Assembly: GCA_024138015.1 (NCBI GenBank) | Contig: JAMXBB010000009.1 | Span: 39,368,344 to 39,432,343, forward strand | Reading direction: 5' to 3' | Origin: Lumnitzera littorea | Taxonomy: Eukaryota; Streptophyta; Magnoliopsida; Myrtales; Combretaceae | DNA: 64,000 bases | Shown: in pieces, positions 25,401 through 35,200 of the stretch | How the letters are laid out: each line of letters starts with the position of its first letter | Position numbering within the stretch: the stretch's first letter is position 1 | Notes under the pieces: model-generated | Databases searched by the model: none | Seen by the model: the letters and a program-made list of their open reading frames with translations, nothing else | What the model was told of the DNA's origin: nothing | Made by a program: the position numbers and the translations under genes

Positions 25401-25734
25401 TGTGTTAACAAAAGTACTTTAAGTATCAAACTTCCATTATAATCTTCTTTTTGTCCACAGTTTATTAACAAACACAAACCTTCTTGCTACTTTTGATACA
25501 TATGGCTGTACCTTTCAAGACTCAACCATTAAAGCATTTGTTGCAAGAGCTTTTGTTCATAAAGGCCTATAAGTGATGTATTCTTCCTACACTTGTTTAA
25601 GTAAAGGCTTAGGAAAGTCTTCTACTAATGCAGCTATTAGTGATGTGAAGTTTAATACTTTATCTAATTGTGATTTTAGCTCTACTATTCCTAAATGCTC
25701 GATTTCCTTTTGTGATGTAAATTCCATTTCTTTA

Positions 25735-26625
25735 AAACTTTGCATAATCAATTAGGACATGCATCAATGTCCAAATTACAACATCTTAAAGATTATAAGT
25801 AATTTGAAGTTATTAATTTCATATGTGATACTTGTCATTTGACTAAATTTCACCAATTGCCTTTCTCCTCTAATACTTTAGTTGCCCCAAATCATTTCGA
25901 TCTCATTCATATTGATCTATGGGCCATATAATACAATTCTTTGATTGGATGTAGATATTTTCTAACTATTGTTGATAATATGAGCCATAGTACCTCAACC
26001 TCTTTGCTTCTACATAAATACTATACACTTGAAACCATTGTTAACTTTCTTTCTTATCTACTTACTCATTTTTATGCAACTCCTAAAATTGTCTAAATCG
26101 ATCATGGTAGTGAGTTTCTATTTTACAATTGTCAACAACTTTTCATAAAAACAAAAGGGATTTTTAATCAAAAAGTGTGGTGTATAAAATGGTGTTGTTG
26201 AGAGGAACATAGACATTTTCTTAATACCACACATACACTTTATTTGCATGCCGATTTACCAAAACATCTCTAGGGAGAGTGTTTACTTGCTACCATCACC
26301 TTAATCAATAAAATTCCCACGAAAGTGTTAGGATGGAAGTCACCTTATGAGATGCTATATAAAAAAGCACCAAATTATTCTTATTTGAGAATCATTGGCT
26401 ATCTTTGTTATGCATCACTTCTTACCTCCTCTAAGGACAAGTTTGATCCAAAAGGAAGAAGGTATATCTTTATTGGTTACCCATTAGATCACAAAGGTTA
26501 TAAACTTTTTGATCTTGATACTCATAAATTGTTTGTGAGCAGAGATGTGATTTTATATGAAAATATTTTTCTGTTCAAGTCCAACTCAATGCAGTCATTA
26601 ACATCCACTTCATCCTCTTAAAGAA
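25735..26625 (+). pseudogene. Integrase fragment of copia element
   Basis: It starts with the pre-integrase zinc-binding part (LHNQLGHASMSKLQHL ... CDTCHLTKFHQLPF, His and Cys ligands present). It then shows HIDLWA with the first catalytic Asp, IDHGSEF with the second, and a recognisable EEHRHFLNTTHTL segment with the Glu. The C-terminal run 26325-26621 is open: WKSPYEMLYKKAPNYSYLRI, then KGRRYIFIGYPLDHKGYKLFD. Several stops lie in the core. Confidence 0.9.
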
Positions 26626-26789
26626 TCGACGTATCTTCTTCCTCGTTTCTCACTATTCATGTTGATAATACATAAGGCATTTTTTACATTGTTCACATTG
26701 TGTCTGACTAAACATCTAGTTCTATTCTTTATATTACTGTAGATTGTAGACATTCCCTTACAGTTCCTATTGTTCCTAGGAGATCAACT

Positions 26790-27830
26790 AGACAAAAGAA
26801 AGTGCCGACTTGGTTGCAAGATTTTGAGCATTCAATTAATACAACAACTAAAGAAGATGCAACACATGTCTTTAATTCACAACCCTCTCGATATTGTACA
26901 CCATATCCCCCTTTTTCACTTGAATCTTTTCTTCATTTTCCACCTAATTACATATCTTCGTTAGCTCATATGTTCACCGTTTATGAACTATCTAATTATT
27001 ATGAAGCAAAACAAGATCTACAATGGACTGAAGCAACGAATCAAGAGCTGTTGGCTTTAGAGTTCAATCATACTTAGGACTTAGTTTATTTGCCTTTAGG
27101 TAAGAAACCTATTAGTTCTAAATGGATATTCAAAATTTAATATAAACCTAATGGCACAGTTGAACAATATAAAGCCCAATTAGTTGTCAAATGTTTTACA
27201 CAAAAGGAAGGAATCGACTATATTCACACTTTTTCTGTTATTGCAAAACTTACAACTATGAAATTATTGCTTGTAGTTTCTTTTGTTAAAGGTTTGTATG
27301 TTTATCAGTTGGATGTGAACAACGCTTTTTTACATAGTTGTAGGTTATATAGATGAAGAAATGTATATGGATCCTCTAGAGGGTTATTGTTTAGCCAAAC
27401 TAAGTCAAGTGTGTAAATTAGTACAATCCTTATATGGATTGAAACAAACCTCTAGGTAATAGAACTTTAAATTCAAAAAGTTCATTTGTTCTTTAGGATT
27501 TATTCAATCTAAATTAGATTATTCCTTGTTCATAAGGAAGAGTTCAATTGGTTTTGTTGATTTGTTAGTTTATATTGATGATGTTTTAGTTGTTGGAGAC
27601 AATTTGGATGAAATTTCACAAGTTAAGATAGCTATAGATAAAGCTTTTACCATCAAAGACTTAAGAGAGATTAGGTTCTTTCTTGGGATTGAAGTTTATT
27701 GGATTTCTACTAGTTTTTATCTTCATCAAAGGAAGTTTTTACTAGAGACACTTAAAGATGTAGGCTTAACAGTTTTAAAGCCTATGACAATATCCTTTCC
27801 ATCTCACTTACAATTAGATCATTAGTTTGT
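26790..27830 (+). pseudogene. Reverse transcriptase fragment of copia element
   Basis: It begins VPTWLQDFEH and WTEATNQELLALE, with KWIFKI and QLDVNNAFLH-like blocks. It then has LYGLKQTSR and, in the open run 27526-27825, SSIGFVDLLVYIDDVLVVGDN with the catalytic YIDD box intact. IRFFLGIEV and FYLHQRKFLLE follow. Frameshifts and stops separate these pieces. Confidence 0.9.
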
Positions 27831-28039
27831 TAAACCATTGGCAAATCCATCTTTTTTAGGCACATTGTTGGACAACTCTTATATCTTACTATTTCAAAAC
27901 AAGATGTTTCTTTTTCTGTCCAATAACTTAGTCAATTTGTAGGCAACCCTCGCAGTTTACATCTTCAAGTTGTAATGTATGTCTTGTACTATTTAAAAGG
28001 CACTATTTACCTTAGTTTGCATTATCCATCTTCAAGTAC

Positions 28040-28540
28040 TTTGACTTTGTATGTTTTTTTTTTTTTTTTTAATGCAAACTAGGGTTCTTGTTGAGTAGGT
28101 AGGTAATCTTTATCAAGATATTGTGTTTGTCTTGGTTCCTTACTCATCTCTTGGAAAACAAAGAAACAAGACAGGTTTTCATCATCTTCCACTAGAGTTG
28201 AGTATCAAAGTGTTGATTTTATGGTCAAAAAATTATTATGGCTTCCGTACTTAATGTGTGACTTGTTACTTGATGTTTCTATACCTTTAGCACTGTTCAC
28301 TAATAGCAAATCTACTTATATGTTGACTAATAACCCTTGTTTTCATAATTGAACTAAACATATAGGCATGGATATGCATTTCACTGGACATCATATTTCC
28401 ATTAGTTTTCTGAAGTTGCATCATGTTTCTTCATTTGTTCAAGCTAGTGATGCCATGACAAAGGTTATTAATAAATAGCAACGCAAATAGTTTATTAGCA
28501 AGTTGGGCCTTCCAGAACATCCAACTTAAGAAAGGGCGAG
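28040..28540 (+). pseudogene. RNase H fragment of copia element
   Basis: The translation has LLISWKTKKQDRFSSSSTRVEYQS (the KK..V.RSS.EAEY block), LLWLPYL, LFTNSKSTYML, TKHIGMDMHFTGHHI and a C-terminal LGLPEHPT. A poly-T run of about 18 bases at 28057-28074 interrupts the beginning. This is the normal end of copia pol. Confidence 0.85.
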
Positions 28541-28542
28541 GG
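28528..28542 (+). other. Polypurine tract of copia element
   Basis: AAGAAAGGGCGAGGG lies immediately before the 3' LTR, the plus-strand priming site. It also encodes the end of pol (ERARV-like). Confidence 0.8.
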
Positions 28543-28761
28543 TGTTATTAGTTATAGGCATAGTAAATAGAATTAATCTGTCCACACGTGTGTACATTAC
28601 TTGACCGTATGTTTTAGCTGATGTATACTTGTACTGAGTTAGTTAGACACACGAAATAATCATTTTTCATTCTCTTTCCTTAATCTCTCTCTTTCTATGG
28701 CTACTATACTCTACTCATAATGCTTTCCATGGAGTTGGGCACATCAAAACTGGTTTCTTCA
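28543..28761 (+). repeat. 3' LTR of copia element
   Basis: 219 bp, starting TGTTA and ending TTCA, preceded by a polypurine tract. It is shorter than the 5' LTR mainly because of a missing TA-rich and 'acaaaat' repeat stretch near the middle. Confidence 0.9.
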
Positions 28762-28766
28762 TACAC

Positions 28767-29511
28767 ATAATCTTTGAAATCAAGCCACTTCATTTTCATT
28801 TTTCTTTTTAAAACCATAAAATAAAGTTAAATACAATGACGTGAAAGAAATGTTGAAATAACAAAAACTAACATCACAAAACAAATTAAAATTTTGTTTT
28901 ATTTGGAAAAGTAAAAAGGTAAGAATAAACAAATTTTTAATTATTAAAAAACATAGACGGACTAGCTAAATTCCTAATATATTATTTAAAGCATATGGAA
29001 CCATTTTGGTATCACACTTTTTCGTTTAATTTGTATATGATAATCTATAATATTAAATATATAGCTTTAAAAAAATTAAATACTATCAAAATAACCTCAT
29101 CAAGGGAGGATGGTGATATTATACTTTACAAACGACGTTACATCTATGTAGATGTATAAAATTAAACTCTCCTTATTTAAAAATTTTAAACAAAAAATTA
29201 TAGTAAAGCGCACCTCTCTGCTAGTTTAAATTCAAAATAAAAGAAATTTAACTACAACTAAACAAAAATTTAGGGAATGAAGTGGGACTCCTTAGCAAAT
29301 TGCAAAGCGCTTGAACTTCCGAGTAAAGATTGACATGAGATTAGTTTTTTCTTTTGTTTTTTAAAACTGAACAAACTTCATTCATTACAGGAAAGAGTTA
29401 TACATTTGGAGGCTTAGAAGCACAGTCGACATATAAAAGACGGCATTATTAGTATGGGGGATTGATAACCCAAAAGTTATAATATATCCCAAACCTAGCT
29501 TGGGTTGCAAT
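28767..29511. other. Non-coding spacer
   Basis: AT-rich with short poly-A runs. No gene, LTR or inverted repeat recognised. Confidence 0.5.
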
Positions 29512-30330
29512 TCAAATGAATACTCTCACATCTGCTTTCCTACAAATAAAAGAGATGGAACAATGAAAAGTAGATTTTAGACATAAAATATCTTGAATAA
29601 TGCCATCAGATTTCCACCAGCTAACAGAAGGAGATGTTAAGGCCCGCACTGTCTTCAAAGAATTGGTTTCTCTCTCAATCTCTTTCCATCCACCATCACC
29701 AGCCGCAGGTAAAGCTTCACGGACAGCCAGTGCTTCATTAAGTTCCACATCAACTGATAACACTGGAATTGCTGTAGTCAACAGTGAACCACTTGAGCTA
29801 TCTCGGCACACAATACCAAAGCCCCCTATACCTTCCTGCTGATTTACCTCAGCATTGCAATTTAATCTAACAACTAACCCGACAGGAGGCTCCTAGGACT
29901 TGAGCATATTCACAGCACGTGTAGTAGAACAAGTTGCTTCATCGCCTGCATTGTCAGAATTAGTGGAGCTTTTCTAGATTTGCAATCGTTTAGCCTCCAT
30001 TTAAGTTCAATTCACAAAGCACGGCATGTACGACTTTGTTAGGATAAGGTTGCAGGTAATTAAAAATGCATTAATTGCGACGGGTTCAAACATGCCAAAA
30101 TATGACAGCTGCCATCGAAAGCAAAGTTCTTGGATTTATGTTTGTGAGGATATCACCTTGCATTAGGTCGTCCAACCAAGTTCCAATGCGCATCATATTG
30201 TAATTTTCAGTTCTAATGTGCAGCACAGAACCAAACTGTTCTGACCCACTCGCATTGGAAAAATATGTGCTCCGTGCTCCGTGGTTTCTTCAAAACTACA
30301 GAAGGAACACGGTGGATTTACTCTAATTTT
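29512..30330 (-). pseudogene. LINE-type fragment: RT zinc-binding and RNase H-like domains
   Basis: On the minus strand, 30315-30200 encodes CSFCSFEETTEH..HIFFQCEWVRTVWF (a zf-RVT domain: paired Cys, then His and Cys). After a frameshift, IGTWLDDLMQGDIL and a MAAVIFWHV segment follow. Then 29900-29512 encodes GIGGFGIVCRDSSSGSLL, VELNEALAVREAL, IERETNSLKTVRAL and ISFICRKADVRV, matching the RVT_3 plant RNase H-like domain. These two domains sit together at the 3' end of plant LINE and LINE-derived proteins. No upstream RT was found. Stops and frameshifts make this a relic. Confidence 0.8.
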
Positions 30331-30818
30331 CGTGAAAAAAAAAAAAAAAGATTAAAGTTAAGTGACCAGAGTATTATGACATAAGCCTCTTAATAGATGC
30401 TTATGCTTTGGTTGGCATTATGACATGAGATCAATTTGGTCAATAAAAAATATACTTCTTCGTTTCCCTCAATTTATGTTGACTAAATTAATTTTAAAAT
30501 ATTTTATTATTGCGTACTCAGGTAACCATAGAAAATTTCGGATCCAGCCAAAAATATTCCGCCATTGGTGCTGAATATTTTGTACAATTGAGATTAATAC
30601 CCTCCAACTACCAGTCAAATGAAAAATTAGAAAATAAATAAAATAAAAGCTAAAGATTTCAGAACAAGTGAACCATCTCATTGAACCATAAATAGTCAAA
30701 CGATGATGAACAATCTGCCATATCTGCATCTTCATTTGATTCCTCTATAGCCAACTGCAAAGATCATTGTGCTCTCTTATCTGTCTTTCATCGTAATTTA
30801 GGAAGCTACTCACTTTCT

Positions 30819-30823
<5 letters not shown>

Positions 30824-30856
<33 letters not shown>
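30824..30856 (+). promoter_or_regulatory. (TA)n tract ending in a TATA-box-like sequence
   Basis: About 15 TA repeats run into TATATAAAGCAGG, about 730 bp before the NLR start codon on the same strand. It is the best TATA candidate upstream of that gene. The transcription start is not known, so this is an inference from position and sequence only. Confidence 0.35.
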
Positions 30857-30858
<2 letters not shown>

Positions 30859-30882
30859 GGTTGAAGCATTAAAAAGGAAAGT

Positions 30883-31540
30883 TGTGTCTATTTTCTTTGT
30901 TAATTTTAAGTGGCTTTGTCCATTCTGCCGTTATTTCCCTCTACTTTTAGAAGTTTGTCGATTAGGAAAAAGAAAAAAGAAAAAAAAAAAGAAGAAGAAG
31001 AAAAAAAGGAAGAGAACATTAAAAAAAAGAAAAAAAAAAAGTGTCTCTATTTTATTTGTTAATTTTAAGTCTCTTTGTTAATTTTGCCATTATTTCCACT
31101 CAATTTTTCAAATTAAAAATTCATCAATTAGAAAAAAAGAAGAAAAGAACATTAAGAAAAAAAAAGGAGTGTGTCCGTTTTCTTTGTTAAATTCAAGTCG
31201 CTTTGTCCAGTTTGCCATTTTTTATTTCACTCTTTGTTTCAAATTAGAAGTTTGTCAATCAGAAAATAAGGAAATAAAAAAGAAAATTAAGAAAAACCGA
31301 AAAAGAAAGGGAAATTTTATCTTCTTCCTTAGTTTATTTTCAAGTCACTTCATCACAAATTAGAAATTTGTCCCCCAAAAAAAAAAAATTTTGAAAGAAC
31401 AAAAAAAAAAAAAAAAGTTGAAAATTTTCTTCTTTGTTAGTTTATTCTCAAGTCTCTTGTCGATATTATCATTATTTACATTCACTTTTAAAAATTGAAA
31501 GTTGAGAATCATATTTAAAAAAAAAAAAAAAAAACAAAGA
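30883..31540 (+). repeat. Five-copy ~130-bp repeat just upstream of the NLR start codon
   Basis: Units begin near 30883, 31041, 31169, 31311 and 31416. Each has 'ttctttgtta-tttcaagtc-ctttgtc', a 'ttgccattatttcac' part, 'caaattagaagtttgtcaatcag', and a purine run of A and G. The fourth unit lacks the 'gccattatttcac' part. The last unit ends about 40 bp before the ATG at 31578. If transcription starts near the TATA-like tract, the whole array would lie in the 5' leader. Confidence 0.85.
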
Positions 31541-31577
31541 GAGAGAGATAAAAACAACACAAAAAGAAAGCCAAAAC

Positions 31578-32269
31578 ATGTCTTGTATACCAGAGAAAGT
31601 GTTAGATATGGGTTGTGAGGCTGCAGCAAAATGTTTGAAAGATAAATTCGATTACATCTGGAATTACACGACCTATGTAGAGAATCTGGAAGGTGGGCGT
31701 AAACTTATAGAGAATGCAAGTGAGGGGGTGAACCATGAAGTTGAAGAAGCTAGAGACAATGGAGAGGACATCGAGAACGAAACCGAGGAGTGGCTTAAGC
31801 AAGTAGAAAGGGCGATTGATGAAGCAAGGCGTGTTCAAGAGAAGAAGAAACAGAAAAGTTGCTGTTTCCGAGGTTTCGTTATTGATCCTTACGCAAGGTA
31901 CAAAATCGGCAAAAAGGCACAGGAGATCACACAATCCATTCAACAGCTTGAAACAAGAAGGAGCGGGTTCCGAAGAATCCACTATCGAACTGCGCCGGGA
32001 AAGGTAACGGGCTCATACAAAGGGACTAGCTATTATGCTACTGCATCCAGAGATGCTATGCTCAAGCAGATTAACAGAGCCTTGATGGATTCACATGTCC
32101 AAGTTGTGGGTGTGTATGGTCCTCCTGGCGTCGGCAAGTCCATCCTGTTGACCCAAGTTGTAGAGCAAGTTCACAAAAGAAGTCTCAATTATGATTTCGA
32201 GAGGGTGGCTATGGCAACCGTATCTCGAGATCCCGACATGGAAATGATTCAGGAAGAATTAGCATACAG
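31578..32269 (+). CDS. NLR exon 1: coiled coil and P-loop
   Basis: Residues 1-230. The start ATG at 31578 is the first in the open frame; a later ATG at 31608 is also possible. The N-terminal helical part has a VENLEGG segment, an EARDNGEDIE stretch (position of the family's EE/ED motif), and EEWLKQVERAIDEA. A Cys-Cys-Phe motif (95-97) and YKIGKKAQEI follow, then HYRTAPG. The Walker A motif GPPGVGKS has Pro-Pro where most relatives have Met-Gly, and Ser in place of Thr. RNBS-A is VAMATVSRDPDMEMIQEEL. The donor is CAG|GTCC at 32269/32270 and leaves two bases of a codon (phase 2). Confidence 0.88.
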
Positions 32270-35200
32270 GTCCGCTTCTATTTCCATCTTTGAATATCCA
32301 ATTAAGTTATATAAACATGAAATGAAATAAATAAGATATGATAATACAAAAACAATATTAAGATGTTCGTTTTTTTTTTTTTTTTTTTTACTGCGGGATA
32401 CAAATAAGTAACGAGAACGTACAAATGTAATATAAATAAATAAGACACAAATTAAACAACGGATAAAAGGTAAGACAAGTATAATCGCATAAATTGATCG
32501 ATTCTTGAAGTTCTTTTTTTTTTTTTTTCCTTTCTTTTGCTCTTTTTTTAATTCATAGAGCTATTACTAGAACAATACTTACATGTTCCTTAACCATGGT
32601 ATGCCATAACGCTTCCAAAAGGAAAAATTAGGGTGATGGAATAGAATGGACTCACGATAGAAAACCAATTCAAACTTTATTTTTGGTAATAACCATGGAA
32701 TCATGCGTCCATCCCTATAATATATCTCATTCGAGTTTATTATGAATTTGTAGAAATGAGCAAGTATGAAGTAAGTGTAGTATGCAATCCAATCCATACT
32801 CTGTTCTATAAAGTATAATTTCCTAAATTTTGAAATTGAAATCTATCCTATAGCATTTTAGAACCCATATCCTATAAAACCTATATGACATAGTGTATCA
32901 TGTGAAACTTGTATATTTTATTTTTCTTCCAATAAATTTCAAGTTTATGTAATATCAAAAAATATAGTTTTTATGTAATATTACAAGTTCTTGATATGCA
33001 AAACCTAGGACACTTACAAAAAAAAAAAAAAAAAAAATCCTATCTTTATTATCTTAAATTTATGTGATCTTACTACTTAACAAATGAGAAATGGAACAAG
33101 AAAATAATGAAGAACGTAAAGTATGAGAGAAAATGGGAAAAAAAAATAAGGGAAAGAATAAAAAATGTAAAATAAGAGAGGAATGTTTTGGTTATTAGCT
33201 TATGGTCTTAGACTCTTTCTTTTTTTCTTTTTACTAACATATTTATTAGTTAAATGTACAATATTATCATTTGTTAATATTCTTCAATAATTTTTTATAG
33301 ATGGATGCAAGTACCTCAAAACATATATCTATTATACCTTAAAACATATGTACTATGATAGGTAGAGTGTATGAAGACCTTATACCCATACTTGACCCTA
33401 AGGATGCCATCGAACGAGTTATTATAGAGTGTCCAACTCACTTAACCTAGTAAAGCCCTAAACAATTTAACCCTACAAGGTCTTAAGATGAGTTTTGGGA
33501 AATAGTTTAAAATTCTATAGAATTTTAGGTCAAATTTTAGGAATTGTAAAAAACCTAATTGGGGGTTAAAAAAATAATTGACATATATATATATATATAT
33601 ATATTCAAAGTACAATACATAAGCAAATTAAAATAATAATTAATAAAATATAATAACGAAACCTTACTCTTGATTTGATATTGTAGTATTATGATGATTC
33701 TTTTCTTAAGTGAAGGATTTAGAAGATAAATTATAGTACATTATCGAGAGTCCAACTCACCCAACTAGGTAAAACCTTATATAATCTAACCCTGTAGGGT
33801 CTTAAGACAGGTTTTGGGAAGTAGTTTAAAACTCTAAGATTTCAAGTTAGATTTTAGGCATTACAAAAAACCTAACGGGAAATCCTAAACTCAATTAAAA
33901 AAAAATAATTAATATATATATATATTCAAAGTACTATATATAAGAAAATAAAAATAATAATGAAATCCTACTCTTGATTTCATATAGTAGTATTTTGATC
34001 ATTTTTTTCTTAAGTAAAGGATTTAGACGACAAATTATAGGCACACATTTTTTTTTTTCTTCATATCCATGATGTACACATTATATAACTATATCTTGGT
34101 AGCTTTGTCCACATGAAGTTATGACCCTTCTTTTGTATTTGTTTATTTATTTGTTTCATCAAACATCTTTCATGATAGGTTAATGCACCATAATGTCATT
34201 TTTTTTAATTCCACTAACAAGTCAACTTAGGTTTTTATTGGGTTCAAAGAAGCCTTATAGGTTTGGATTCTAAGAACAAAGGAAAAATCCTATAGGATTT
34301 TGTTGTAGGTTTCGAGAAGCCCTATATGGTAATAAGTTGAGTTTAGGTTTTGTGAAACCTATCATAGACCTACCCATGTAACATCCTTATTTTACCATAT
34401 GAGAATAAGTTTCGGGATTTCTATATGCAAAACCTATCCTATAACCTTTAATACTTACCAAGAAGTTACTCTATATCAAGTAGGGTATGGATTGATACTT
34501 TAGACAATAGAATTACCTATAGACCTCTAATAATGATGCAATGTATATAAAATTGTATTTGATGATAATATCTTTCACTTCTTAAGATGTATGAGCAACA
34601 TATGTTACAAGTACGTATGTTGCTACGTGTATCGATATACTTAATGATTTTCTATGAATATGCTTAATGGATTGTCTACCTCTTACAATTATATATGTTA
34701 GATAATAATTTGGTACAATTTTTATGGCAATATGCATAGGTATGTGGTATAATTATATCATACTACTACATAAAAGATGGTTATATAGTTATATATCGAA
34801 ATGTGTTTATAAGAACATTTATACATAACTAATAAAAAAATTTATACTTAAGCATAAATCATGAGTTAAGATGAAGGGAGAAAGAAGGAGGAAAAAAAAA
34901 AAAGAAAAAGAAAGAAAGAAAGACACAACATGAAAAAAGAGGCATACCTACAAGTTATAGTGTGTAGCTAGTCTTAGTTTTACAAGAAAGGTTAAAAGAA
35001 TAATTTTCTTTTAAAGTCATAGACTAGTCGATCAATTCCAAACTTAAGCAACTCTACCTAGCTTGAAATAGTAATTACATGGGTATTCTAGACTTAAGTA
35101 CATGAGACAAAAATTCCATTTATGATACACTTTAGTTCTTGGAGTAGAATAAAATAAAAATAGCATAGTAATTCTTGTTAAGTAAAATAAAAAATTAATA

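Larger units (their letters stand above)
23794..28761 (+). mobile_element. Degenerate Ty1/copia LTR retrotransposon
   Basis: A 4.97-kb copia element on the plus strand. Short LTRs (23794-24029, 28543-28761) are flanked by identical 5-bp duplications TACAC at 23789-23793 and 28762-28766. Next to the 5' LTR is a tRNA-iMet primer-site match, and before the 3' LTR a polypurine tract. The internal order is gag, zinc knuckle, protease, integrase, RT, RNase H, which is the copia order (integrase before RT). All domains are readable but are interrupted by stops, so the element is inactive. It is the best-defined insertion in the window. Confidence 0.95.

Noticed and set aside
30968..31081. Lys-rich open run in the repeat upstream of the NLR
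   Set aside because: It is the translated purine-rich repeat (poly-Lys/Arg), not a gene.
31602..31982. 126-codon open run on the minus strand over NLR exon 1
   Set aside because: Shadow of the real exon; no motif in that strand.
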